64,000 nt of DNA from Alicyclobacillus sacchari (GTDB taxonomy: Bacteria; Bacillota; Bacilli; Alicyclobacillales; Alicyclobacillaceae): positions 62,001 to 126,000 of the forward strand of contig NZ_SORF01000001.1 in the NCBI RefSeq assembly GCF_004366795.1, written 5' to 3'. Positions within the stretch are counted from its first letter, which is position 1. Each line of letters opens with the position of its first letter. The position numbers and the translations under genes are program-made. Below, in pieces: positions 56,240 to 64,000 of the stretch. Under the pieces are notes generated by a model. It did not search any database, was not told the DNA's origin, and saw only the letters and a program-made list of their open reading frames with translations.

Positions 56240-58066
56240 TCAGGCGTCCGCGAACACGGCCTCCAGTTCATCGATAATTGCGCCTACGTGGCGGATCGCC
56301 TGCCGGTACGGCTCCGGTGTGTCCATATCGAGCCCAACGGCTCGAAACAGTTCAAGCGGCGACTTGCCTGCACCATGAGACAGGACGCGGATCCAGTCAT
56401 CGACAAGCGCTGTCTCACCTGCAGCCAATCGCTCGGCCAGAATGGTGGACGCGGTTAAGCCGACGGCATAGGTGTACGGATAGAGTCCCATGTAATAATG
56501 CGGCTGGCGCATCCAGTACAAATCGGCTCCTTCGTCGAGATCGATTTCTCCTCCCCAGAACTCAGCCAGCACCTGCCGCGACGTCTGGCGGAACACCTCT
56601 GTCGACAAAGGCTCTCCCTGATCGGCCAAACGATACAGTCGCCGTAAAATCTCTGCCTCAGTCTGGTGGGTTACAAAATCGTGATGGAACGTGAACATCT
56701 GCATCATCCGCACCTGCGCACGACGCATGGAGTCGGCTGCGGTCGCAATGAGCCTGTTTGCAATCATGTGCTCCATCAACGTCGATGGCGTCTCAATGAA
56801 CAGACAGGAAAACGCGAGGTTGGTCGGCAGCTCAGAGGCACATGCCAACGACAGGTGTACCGCGTGCCCAAGTTCGTGCCCTAAAACGAACACGTCGTAC
56901 ATGCCACCGCCAAATGGCGAAAATACGTACGGGTGAACCGAACTCTCCCCACAAAACGCCCCGTTCCAGTTGCCGGCGTTGCGTGCCCAATAAATCCAGC
57001 GTTCGCGAAACGCCCGTTCCAACATTTCGCTGTAGACCGAGCCAAGCGGCCGGGCCGCGTCGAGAATGAGCGATCGCGCTTGTGTAAACGACATCGCGGC
57101 GCCGGACAGCGGCACAAGCGGCGCCTTCGTGTCGCATAACAGCGGCCGTTCGAGTCCCAGCACGCGCTTACGCAACCGCATATACCGCCGCATATGCGGC
57201 GCCAGTTCGTTAAACATCACGTCCTGGACCATGAAATAATGCTCGGGATCGACCTGGTTGGCCGAAATGGTCCCGCCCATGTCGGCCATCTGCAGCATGT
57301 GAAAGACACTTTTGTACTTGCGCAAGCGCGCGGCCGCGACGTCGCCCTGAATCTTTCCGGCGAGCGCACGCGCAAGCGTGTGTTGATACGGCCGCAAACC
57401 GTCAATCACGCTGTGATACGCCTCATGGCGCAACTTCGTGTCTGCCGATGTTTCAATGTTCATCAACAGCGCGAACGGCGTGATAGCGACTTCATGGCCA
57501 GAACTGTCGTGAGCGGTTCGAAATCGCATATCAGCACCTGTCGCCGCCTCATAGACGCCGCTTGGTACACCCACACTCCCTGCTAGCGCGGCGAGCGCGC
57601 GCTCCGCGTCGTCGTGCAATGTGTGTGCTCGTTCTTCTTCCAGTCGCCTCAGATACGTTGCATATGCCGCAATCTCAGCATGTTGGCGCCATGCTGCCAA
57701 CGTGCTCGCTGGCAAGCGACGGATAGCTGCCCTCAGATGTTCGGAAGCTTCGCCGCATCGCTGCGAGGCCAACCGGGCTTTGCCGATCAGGGTTTGCGCT
57801 TCGTTGTTCGTCGCATCTTCGGCAAAGCGGGACATGGCGTAACGCTCAACATCCATACACAGTCTGCGCAACTCATCGTGTAAGCGCAGGCAAGCGGCAA
57901 GCTCCTCTGGATCTGCCCACGATTCAGCGGACGTTCGTTGAATCAATTGCTCAGCGAGTGTTCGAATGCGTTCGACCGTCGCTTCCCAAGCCTCAACGTC
58001 GGCAAACAGCGGACGCAAGTCCCAAGTCTCCAGCTCCGGCACGTCGCTCCGTGAACGCAAAGACAT
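56240..58066 (-). CDS. Oligoendopeptidase, M3 family (PepF-like)
   Basis: 608 residues from the ATG at 58066 (AAAGGGGGCGAGAGAA upstream). Zinc-metallopeptidase motif VLGHELGHAVHLSLA (HExxH, about 370-374) with the third-ligand Glu downstream, ahead of FIETPSTLMEHM; the long helical rest is typical of M3B oligoendopeptidase F, about 600 residues in Bacillales. It hydrolyses oligopeptides in the cytoplasm. It precedes ytxC by 12 bases; its start lies 33 bases after the epimerase gene. Confidence 0.94.
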   Translation of the reverse strand: MSLRSRSDVPELETWDLRPLFADVEAWEATVERIRTLAEQLIQRTSAESWADPEELAACLRLHDELRRLCMDVERYAMSRFAEDATNNEAQTLIGKARLASQRCGEASEHLRAAIRRLPASTLAAWRQHAEIAAYATYLRRLEEERAHTLHDDAERALAALAGSVGVPSGVYEAATGADMRFRTAHDSSGHEVAITPFALLMNIETSADTKLRHEAYHSVIDGLRPYQHTLARALAGKIQGDVAAARLRKYKSVFHMLQMADMGGTISANQVDPEHYFMVQDVMFNELAPHMRRYMRLRKRVLGLERPLLCDTKAPLVPLSGAAMSFTQARSLILDAARPLGSVYSEMLERAFRERWIYWARNAGNWNGAFCGESSVHPYVFSPFGGGMYDVFVLGHELGHAVHLSLACASELPTNLAFSCLFIETPSTLMEHMIANRLIATAADSMRRAQVRMMQMFTFHHDFVTHQTEAEILRRLYRLADQGEPLSTEVFRQTSRQVLAEFWGGEIDLDEGADLYWMRQPHYYMGLYPYTYAVGLTASTILAERLAAGETALVDDWIRVLSHGAGKSPLELFRAVGLDMDTPEPYRQAIRHVGAIIDELEAVFADA

Positions 58067-58099
58067 TTCTCTCGCCCCCTTTCGCATCATATCGCCCGT

Positions 58100-59086
58100 T
58101 TAGACGGGTTCCGTATACATCCGGCTGGTGCCCGTCCACGCTTCTCCAGGCTGCAAGATGACAAGGCCAGTAACATCGGCCGGAAGGTCGACGTTTGGCG
58201 CATTTACCATGTTGATTTGTGGCTCAGGGCAAAAGAATGTACCACCTGCATTGTTGTTCCACACCATCCAGTGACGATAGCCGAGATCGACATCGTAAAT
58301 GAACCGAATCCCCGCCTTGTTGTCCGTCAGCACCATCCGGTTATGACCGTCGACAGGCTCTGCCGAATAATGATTGTCCATCGCTTCGAAGAACGGACTG
58401 ACGCCGCCGGACTTCATGTTTTGCTCACCGGCGTTTAGAGGCTGGAACTGCCCGGTCGGAAGTTTGCGGCCATCGAGTTTCCAACGTTCACCAATTGTCA
58501 AGGTAAATGTGCAGTCCGACGCCGCACTACTCAATGCGAACGGAACCGACACTGCCGTGTGAAAGCCGAGCATACACGGCATGGGCGTGTCGCCCGCATT
58601 CTTGATATGCACCGTTTGGACGAGCGATGACGGTGTCAACGTGTAGCGAATGGAAAACGCAAAGCGATGTGGCCAGTGCTCGTACACAGGATGGTTCTCA
58701 TCGACGTCGTGGCGAATCTCCACAAACGCCCCTTCGCCGCTGTCGCCCTTTGCGACAACCGGCCACTCGAGGCGAGAAAAGAAACCGTGCAGGTGGTTGT
58801 GCGTCGATTCTTCGTTCACCGGCAAGTGATAGGTTCTCCCGGCGGCCGTAAACACGCCGTCCCGATATCGGTTAGGCGGGAAAAGAACTGGAATGCCATA
58901 GCGGATCGGAGACTTTTCAAACTGATCCATCTCGTATTCCGGCTCGCGCAGGAAGCGGTAGCCGCGCTTCACATCCCGGAACCCAACCAGATTGCCGCCG
59001 CGTTTGGGAAGTAAAATCGCCTCGTAATCTCCGTTTTGCAACAAGATGGCAGATTCCCCCGCGTAAGTCGTCTCTTGGACTGACAT
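58100..59086 (-). CDS. Aldose 1-epimerase family protein
   Basis: 328 residues. Beta-sandwich galactose mutarotase fold with RRGGNLVGFRD-like opening (PKRGGNLVGFRD), STHNHLHGFFSRLEW (catalytic His) and PCMLGFHTAVSVP, and WNNNAGGTFFCPEPQINMVNA with the second catalytic site. It interconverts anomers of aldoses, probably xylose here given its position after the xylose transporter gene. AAAGGG is ten bases before ATG. A hairpin separates it from the transporter gene. Confidence 0.88.
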   Translation of the reverse strand: MSVQETTYAGESAILLQNGDYEAILLPKRGGNLVGFRDVKRGYRFLREPEYEMDQFEKSPIRYGIPVLFPPNRYRDGVFTAAGRTYHLPVNEESTHNHLHGFFSRLEWPVVAKGDSGEGAFVEIRHDVDENHPVYEHWPHRFAFSIRYTLTPSSLVQTVHIKNAGDTPMPCMLGFHTAVSVPFALSSAASDCTFTLTIGERWKLDGRKLPTGQFQPLNAGEQNMKSGGVSPFFEAMDNHYSAEPVDGHNRMVLTDNKAGIRFIYDVDLGYRHWMVWNNNAGGTFFCPEPQINMVNAPNVDLPADVTGLVILQPGEAWTGTSRMYTEPV

Positions 59087-59146
59087 CCTCCATCAACCCT
59101 TTCATGTATCTGTCTACACGCTGCACCTTTGCCGGAAAATGCGACA

Positions 59147-59173
59147 GGACCAGCCCGCAACGCGAGCCAGTCC
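59147..59173 (-). other. Hairpin between the sugar transporter and epimerase genes
   Basis: GGACCAGCCCGC (59147-59158) can pair with GCGAGCCAGTCC (59162-59173), twelve pairs with three G-U, three-base loop. No proper T run, so it may be a weak terminator or an mRNA-processing/stability structure. Confidence 0.5.
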
Positions 59174-59247
59174 CATCCCCTATGATACCCGCAGACGCGG
59201 CATCAAAGATTCGGTGAGGCTGCTATACAATGATTACGCAGCACATG

Positions 59248-60585
59248 TCACGATATCCTGCTTCGCAAATCGAACTCGATTTGCTCGAGACTGCGGCCTT
59301 TCGTCTCTTTGACATTCGCGATCACGAAAATCACGGACAGAATCCCAAACACACCATAGATGATGAATGCCCAACTGATTCCGACAGCCTTCAGCAATGG
59401 TGGGAACGTCAACGATACGACGAGGTTTGACGCCCAGTTGGCGACGGCGCCGACGGCCATCCCTGCCCCGCGAATGCCAAGCGGGAAAATTTCCGAAAGC
59501 ATGACCCAGACGACAGGGCCCCAACTGATCGAGAAAAAGAAGATGTAAATCGCCAAAAAAATCAGCGTTGTCCAGCCGGCGGCTGCCGAATTGCCAAATG
59601 CCATATGAATGAAACCGAGCAACAACAACGACAGGGCCATGCCAATGCTGCCGCTGACCAACAAAGGCTTGCGGCCTACGCGATCGATCAAGCGCACCGC
59701 GATCACAGTCATGATCACCTGGACACTGCCAATGCCGACCGTGCCAAGAATAGCGGCGGACGAACCAAGTCCGACGTCCGTGAACGTCGTTGGCGCGTAG
59801 TAGATCACGGTGTTGCAACCGATAAATTGCTGAAAGACAGCAAGTCCGATGCCAGTCCAGAGCGCCGGGCGCACCCACTTTTCCTTTAACTGCGACCATC
59901 CGCCGGTCTCAAGTTCATTTGCGCGCCGAATGTCGCTCAACTCTTCCTCGACGCCCCGCCCCTTGCGCAGATAGGTCAAAATCTCACGCGCTTGATCTTC
60001 ACGTCCATGCTTTAACAACCAACGCGGACTCTCGGGAAGAAACAGCATGCCGATGAATAAAATCGCCCCAGGCACAAACGCCAACCCTAACATCCAGCGC
60101 CACTGCCCGCTGGGTGCAAACACGTAGTTAATGATGTACGCAAGCAAAATCCCAATGACAATCATCAACTGATTCAAGCTGGACAATGCACCACGAATTT
60201 CGGTCGGTGCCATCTCTGAAAGATACATGGGAACCATAGTCGACGCGATGCCCACTGCCAGGCCCAACACAATCCGGAACAGGATCAAAACGCCTGTGCT
60301 CGGCGTGAGAGCTGAACCAATGGCGCCGATACAGAAAATCAAGGCAGCGATCAAGACAACCTTTTTGCGTCCCATCTTATCCGTCAGCGGACCACTGACA
60401 GCCGAACCGATGATAGCACCAATCAGGATAGCGCTCACAACAAAACCCTGATCAAACGAATTTAGATGAAGCGTCTGGCGAATAAACAATATGGCACCCG
60501 AAATAACTCCCGTGTCGTAACCAAACAGCAATCCACCAAGAGCCCCGAAAAAGTAAATCAGGGAGTTACTGATTCTGATTTTCAT
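59248..60585 (-). CDS. MFS sugar:proton symporter (XylE/AraE type)
   Basis: 445 residues from the ATG at 60585 (AAGGAG nine bases upstream). Twelve predicted membrane helices. Family motifs: GYDTGVISGAILF, DKMGRKKVVLIA, FLPESPRWLLK in the middle loop, IDRVGRKPLL, and ETKGRSLEQIEFDLR at the end. It probably imports D-xylose or another pentose with a proton. It sits in the xyl region after xylAB; a hairpin of 24 bases lies in between. Confidence 0.93.
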   Translation of the reverse strand: MKIRISNSLIYFFGALGGLLFGYDTGVISGAILFIRQTLHLNSFDQGFVVSAILIGAIIGSAVSGPLTDKMGRKKVVLIAALIFCIGAIGSALTPSTGVLILFRIVLGLAVGIASTMVPMYLSEMAPTEIRGALSSLNQLMIVIGILLAYIINYVFAPSGQWRWMLGLAFVPGAILFIGMLFLPESPRWLLKHGREDQAREILTYLRKGRGVEEELSDIRRANELETGGWSQLKEKWVRPALWTGIGLAVFQQFIGCNTVIYYAPTTFTDVGLGSSAAILGTVGIGSVQVIMTVIAVRLIDRVGRKPLLVSGSIGMALSLLLLGFIHMAFGNSAAAGWTTLIFLAIYIFFFSISWGPVVWVMLSEIFPLGIRGAGMAVGAVANWASNLVVSLTFPPLLKAVGISWAFIIYGVFGILSVIFVIANVKETKGRSLEQIEFDLRSRIS

Positions 60586-60708
60586 ATCTCCATACTCCTT
60601 CTCTCTAAGCAAAGCAACTTCTCTGTCTTTTGAAGGGTTGTCCAAACTGCCGCAAAGTCACTTCTTCACATGCGATAAATGGAATACGCTTACCTACCAT
60701 TACAAGCT

Positions 60709-60732
60709 GGTGCGGCACCAAAGGGCCGCACC
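60709..60732 (-). other. Stem-loop between xylB and the sugar transporter gene
   Basis: GGTGCGGC (60709-60716) pairs perfectly with GCCGCACC (60725-60732). No T run follows in the minus direction. Such hairpins between operon genes often set mRNA stability or partial termination, so transporter expression may differ from xylAB. Confidence 0.55.
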
Positions 60733-60760
60733 CTCGCTCTAGCCTGACACCCTTCGCGCA

Positions 60761-62296
60761 TCATGTATGCTCTACAAAATGCGGTTCCAGAGATGTGTAC
60801 AGTGCGCGATACAAATCGTACGTCTTCGCATAGACGGGCACGTGTATTTCGTCCGGCGCTTCGTTCGCTTGCACGCGAATGCGAGCATCGCACGCAGAGA
60901 CAAGATCCTCGAAACAGCCACTGCCGACACCTGCCAACAGTGCAGCACCGAAGGCAGGGCCCTCGTTGGCCTCCACCGTACAAACATCCTGCCCGAAGAC
61001 GCCGGCCTGAATGGATCTCCATACCTGGCTGCGAGCGCCGCCGCCCGAGACCCGAATCTGCTCAACGGGAAGTCCAAGACTTGTAATCAGTTCAAGACAA
61101 TCCCGTAAACTGAAGGCGACTCCTTCCATGATTGAACGCACGAAGTGCGCACGACGGTGGCGGCTCGTGATGCCGAAGAACACGCCCCGCGCGAGAGGAT
61201 TGAGATGCGGTGTGCGTTCGCCCATTAAATAAGGCAGAAACACAAGCCCCTCACTTCCCGGCGCCACCGCCGCAGCCTCGTCACTGAGCAGTTCATAGAC
61301 GTCGCGGCCAATCCACTCCGCCGTGCTTTGCTCCATTTGGGCGAACTCGTTCCGATACCACTGCAGCGAACCGCCTGCTGCCTGGGTTACGCCCATCACG
61401 TGCCATGCACCTGGAACTGCATGGCAAAACGTATGCAGGCGCCCCTTCGGATCGCGAACGATCCCGTCCGCGTACGCGAACACGACACCGGAAGTGCCAA
61501 TGGTGCTCGACACGATACCCGGACGGACGATGCCATTGCCAATGGCTCCAGCCGCCTGGTCTCCGGCTCCCGCTGCAACTGGCGTTCCCTCTGCCAACCC
61601 CGTTGCCGCAGCGGCCTTCGCGTGCACCCGCCCGGTCACCTCGACCGATTCATGCACAGAAGGCAACCAGGCAAGCGGAATCGACAGGCGTTCGCACATC
61701 TCCTCCGACCACTTGCGGCCGGCAACATCCAGCAGGAGGGTTCCAGAAGCGTCAGAGACATCTGATGCAAATTCGCCCGTCAGACGATACCGGATGTAAT
61801 CCTTCGGCAAAAGCACGCGATGAATGCGACGATAGTTCTCAGGCTCGTGCTGACGTACCCAGATCAGCTTCGTCGCCGTAAAGTTCGTCAGCGCGGGATT
61901 TGCGACCAAATCGATGGTTTTCTCAAGCCCAAGTTCGCTATGAATCCAGTCGCACTGTTCCTGTGTGCGCTGATCGCTCCACAGAATAGCTGGGCGGATG
62001 ACCGCCCCATCTCGATCCAAGAGCACAAGGCTGTGCATTTGCCCGGTTAATCCAATACCGCGCACAATACTCGGGTTTGCACCCGACTTTGCAAACACAT
62101 CCTGCAGGGCCCGGCATGTCTGATCCCACCAGATCTCCGGATCCTGCTCGGCAAATAGAGGCTGCGGCTGTGACACGCCATAGGTTCGGGTCGACTGCGC
62201 GATCGTTCTTCCGTCGAGATCGGCCAGCACGACCTTTACACCCGACGTGCCTACGTCAATTCCGATGAGCAATGCCTGCGCTGCCATCGCTATCAT
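60761..62296 (-). CDS. xylB: Xylulokinase
   Basis: 511 residues, FGGY sugar kinase. [16 protein letters not shown] (phosphate-binding loop), [10 protein letters not shown] (catalytic region), [29 protein letters not shown] (quoted in part) and [11 protein letters not shown] (adenosine site) are intact. It phosphorylates D-xylulose for the pentose phosphate pathway. Its ATG overlaps the xylA stop by four bases (ATGA); an ATG three codons later is possible. The following transporter gene is 175 bases away. Confidence 0.96.
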   Translation of the reverse strand: MIAMAAQALLIGIDVGTSGVKVVLADLDGRTIAQSTRTYGVSQPQPLFAEQDPEIWWDQTCRALQDVFAKSGANPSIVRGIGLTGQMHSLVLLDRDGAVIRPAILWSDQRTQEQCDWIHSELGLEKTIDLVANPALTNFTATKLIWVRQHEPENYRRIHRVLLPKDYIRYRLTGEFASDVSDASGTLLLDVAGRKWSEEMCERLSIPLAWLPSVHESVEVTGRVHAKAAAATGLAEGTPVAAGAGDQAAGAIGNGIVRPGIVSSTIGTSGVVFAYADGIVRDPKGRLHTFCHAVPGAWHVMGVTQAAGGSLQWYRNEFAQMEQSTAEWIGRDVYELLSDEAAAVAPGSEGLVFLPYLMGERTPHLNPLARGVFFGITSRHRRAHFVRSIMEGVAFSLRDCLELITSLGLPVEQIRVSGGGARSQVWRSIQAGVFGQDVCTVEANEGPAFGAALLAGVGSGCFEDLVSACDARIRVQANEAPDEIHVPVYAKTYDLYRALYTSLEPHFVEHT

Positions 62297-63612
62297 TCCA
62301 CTTCAAGCAGGTACTGATTCAGTTTGGCAAGCAAGACTTCCTGGCGCCCGGAGCGCGCTGCCGTGACGCGCTTGTCGATCACATAATCCTCCAAAGACTT
62401 GAGAGTCGCCCTGCCTTCCACGATCTCCTTACCGACGCCTTTGCTGTAGCTCTCGTAACGATTAGCGATCTCGTTTTCAAACACGCCATCCTCGAGCAAT
62501 TTCGCCGCCACCTTAAGGCCGCGAGCGAAGCTGTCCATGCCCGAAATGTGGGCATAGAACAGATCGATAGGCGTCATCGACGCTCGGCGCACCTTCGCGT
62601 CGAAGTTCAGGCCGCCCGGTTGCAGGCCTCCGTTTTTGAGAATCTCGTACATCGCGAGAGTCGTATCATACAAATTGGTCGGAAACTCGTCCGTATCCCA
62701 GCCCAGCAGCGGATCGCCCTGGTTGGCGTCGACCGAACCCAACATGCCATGCAACCGGCTCACCCGGAGTTCGTGCTGAAATGTGTGGCCTGCCAGCGTG
62801 GCGTGGTTGGCCTCGATGTTCAACTTGAACCGATCCGCAAGCCCGTACTTCAACAAAAACGCGATCGTCGACTGCGCGTCAAAGTCGTATTGGTGCTTCG
62901 TTGGCTCTTTCGGCTTCGGCTCAATCAAAAACTGACCGCGAAAACCAATTTCGTCCGCATAGTCAACCGCCATCTGCAACAGACGCGCCTGGTTATCGAG
63001 CTCAAGCTGCATGTCCGTATTCAGCAGCGTCTCGTAGCCTTCACGGCCACCCCAGAAAACGTAGTTCTCTGCACCAAGTTCGAGAGCGATTTCAAGACTC
63101 TTCTTGACCTGGCCAGCAGCGTAAGCGAATACATCTGCATCCGGAGAAGTGGCGGCCCCATGCGCAAAACGAGGGTTCGAGAACATGTTCTGCGTGTTCC
63201 ACAGCAACTTGACCCCGGTTGTTTTCATGTACTCTTTGATCATGGCGACGATCTCGTCCAGATTGCGGTTGCTTTCCCGCAAAGTGTCGCCCTCTGGCGC
63301 AATATCGCGATCATGGAAGCAAAAGTATTCGACACCAAGCTTTTCGAAAAACTCAAATGCAGCTTCAACGCGCTTTTTCGCCAAATCCATGCCGGTGTAG
63401 CCATCCCAAGGGCGGATCATGTTGGCAAGGCCAAATGGATCGCTCCCTGGCAAGGTGAATGTGTGCCAGTAGCTCACTGCAAAACGAAGATGCTCTGCCA
63501 TCGGCTTACCCAGCACGATTTCGTTGGGATTGTAATACTTAAATGCGAGCAGATTTTCCGACTTTCTACCTTCATAAGCAATACGACTGACTTCAGGGAA
63601 GTAGGTCGCCAC
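62293..63612 (-). CDS. xylA: Xylose isomerase
   Basis: 439 residues, the usual length of class II XylA. Metal ligands and catalytic residues are seen in [13 protein letters not shown] (His and Asp), [21 protein letters not shown] (in part), [17 protein letters not shown] (metal Glu/Lys) and [17 protein letters not shown]. It converts D-xylose to D-xylulose. GTG start with AAAGGTG seven bases upstream. It is the first gene of the xyl operon, behind a XylR-type operator. Confidence 0.97.
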   Translation of the reverse strand: MATYFPEVSRIAYEGRKSENLLAFKYYNPNEIVLGKPMAEHLRFAVSYWHTFTLPGSDPFGLANMIRPWDGYTGMDLAKKRVEAAFEFFEKLGVEYFCFHDRDIAPEGDTLRESNRNLDEIVAMIKEYMKTTGVKLLWNTQNMFSNPRFAHGAATSPDADVFAYAAGQVKKSLEIALELGAENYVFWGGREGYETLLNTDMQLELDNQARLLQMAVDYADEIGFRGQFLIEPKPKEPTKHQYDFDAQSTIAFLLKYGLADRFKLNIEANHATLAGHTFQHELRVSRLHGMLGSVDANQGDPLLGWDTDEFPTNLYDTTLAMYEILKNGGLQPGGLNFDAKVRRASMTPIDLFYAHISGMDSFARGLKVAAKLLEDGVFENEIANRYESYSKGVGKEIVEGRATLKSLEDYVIDKRVTAARSGRQEVLLAKLNQYLLEVE

Positions 63613-63635
63613 AAGGCATCACCTTTCTCGACAAA

Positions 63636-63655
63636 TAGTTTGTGCACCAAACTTA
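63636..63655. promoter_or_regulatory. XylR-type operator
   Basis: Palindrome AGTTTG-TGCAC-CAAACT (63637-63653) matches the B. subtilis xylO pattern AGTTTG-N5-CAAACT. It lies directly after the -10 element, so XylR (ROK family) would block transcription in the absence of xylose. No xylR is in the window. Confidence 0.85.
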
Positions 63656-63659
63656 TTTT

Positions 63660-63688
63660 ATGCTAACAAAACGAGACCCAGATTTCAA
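63660..63688 (-). promoter_or_regulatory. SigA promoter of the xyl operon
   Basis: Minus strand: -35 TTGAAA (63688-63683), 17-bp spacer, -10 TAGCAT (63665-63660). The start near 63653 would lie within the XylR operator. Confidence 0.65.
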
Positions 63689-63698
63689 TTGGAACTTC

Positions 63699-63712
63699 TG
63701 AAATCGCTTTGC
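63699..63712. promoter_or_regulatory. Possible CcpA (cre) site upstream of the xyl promoter
   Basis: TGAAATCGCTTTGC matches ten of twelve informative positions of the cre consensus TGWAANCGNTNWCA; the last two differ. It lies about 11 bases upstream of the -35 element. A single imperfect site without a computed background is weak evidence. Confidence 0.35.
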
Positions 63713-63775
63713 TTCCATAGCAATGACCTTCCGTCGATATCTCGACATCCAGCGACCATGCGGACCCGAACGCGC

Positions 63776-63835
63776 GAAAAAGGCACCTCCTCGAAGTCTG
63801 CGGCGACGCGCCATGGACTCATCGAGAAAAGTGCC
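63776..63835 (-). terminator. Terminator of the gene entering from the right edge
   Basis: Minus strand: GGCAC ... CTCGA (63835-63822) can pair with TCGAG ... GTGCC (63794-63782) around a central loop, followed by TTTTT (63781-63777). This suggests a minus-strand gene ending just to its right. Confidence 0.5.
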
Positions 63836-63856
63836 AATCGTAAGTGAGTTGAACTA

Positions 63857-64000
63857 TCAAAGCGTCTGTGACGGCTGCTCGATGTCGACAGTCACTTGGG
63901 GGACAACCTCCGTTCTGCAGGCTTGGTTGGCGCGATGGCACTCGCGTACTCCAACTGCACGCGTGCAGTTTCGCGCCCAAAGACGAGAAACGGGATACTG
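63857..64000 (-). other. Right-edge stretch, possible 3' end of an unidentified minus-strand gene
   Basis: Two minus frames are open from the edge: one ends at 63892 (ending AERRLSPK, with SIPFLVFGRETARVQLEYAS) and the other at 63857 (ending VVPQVTVDIEQPSQTL). Both look coding-like and might be one gene with a frameshift near 63905. I do not recognise it. A perfect 18-base palindrome AACTGCACGCGTGCAGTT lies at 63953-63970. Nothing else is seen between here and the xyl promoter. Confidence 0.25.

Noticed and set aside
62272-63666. Long plus-strand open frame of 464 codons opposite xylA
   Set aside because: It is antisense to a gene with complete xylose isomerase motifs and lacks any recognisable domain; GC-rich third positions of xylA keep the reverse frame open.

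Overview
The window reads as a chromosomal stretch of an aerobic, spore-forming, moderately high-GC Firmicute. Alicyclobacillaceae-like is my inference from gene content and codon bias; no marker gene settles it. Evidence for a spore former: a CotS-type kinase, SafA-like LysM protein, YunB, CotJABC and YtxC. Evidence for a Gram-positive Bacillales-type organism: strong AGGAGG ribosome sites, T-box leaders before pheST and thrS, an infC-rpmI-rplT operon with an attenuator, mutS2, zapA and an HPr-like Crh. No rRNA, tRNA, CRISPR, transposase or prophage was seen.

Layout. 1-3.3 kb (minus): 5' part of a carbon-nitrogen hydrolase, then CotS-like, SafA-like (17-residue repeats) and YunB. 3.3-7.8 kb: tyrS (minus) divergent from a class A penicillin-binding protein (plus). 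7.8-15.5 kb: mutS2, a small holin-like membrane protein, cvpA-zapA, and pheST behind a Phe T-box. 15.6-22.4 kb: a 44-residue membrane peptide, then a minus-strand run ppc-pfkA-class I aldolase-purE-purK. 22.5-27.2 kb: chemoreceptor, a Crh-like HPr lacking the phosphorylatable His, an MsmX-type ABC ATPase, and a PucR-type regulator. 27.3-34.5 kb: ACT-domain malic enzyme and GH18 protein (plus), odhAB (minus). 34.8-39.3 kb (plus): PIG-V-like membrane protein, MoxR ATPase, DUF58 protein and DUF4129-tailed membrane protein. 39.2-41.8 kb: manA, a D-2-hydroxyacid dehydrogenase, and an orphan zinc-finger anti-sigma-like protein.

41.9-47.2 kb (minus) is the most unusual region: a tightly packed six-gene operon of one VOC protein, three xylose-isomerase-like TIM-barrel proteins and two Gfo/Idh/MocA dehydrogenases, with no kinase, transporter or regulator. 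It looks like an oxidoreductive sugar, glycoside or cyclitol pathway of unknown substrate. 47.3-50 kb: two small hypothetical proteins and cotJABC. 50-58 kb: yuiD-like, ysgA-like, infC-rpmI-rplT, thrS, ytxC and an M3 peptidase. 58-64 kb (minus): xylose catabolism, xylA-xylB-sugar symporter and probably an aldose epimerase, behind a promoter overlapped by a XylR-type operator.

Taken together the region covers central carbon metabolism (PFK, aldolase, PEP carboxylase, malic enzyme, 2-oxoglutarate dehydrogenase), carbon-catabolite signalling (Crh, possible cre site), pentose and unusual sugar use, translation, and spore coat assembly. Start codons were chosen by Shine-Dalgarno spacing and often differ from the longest possible frame.
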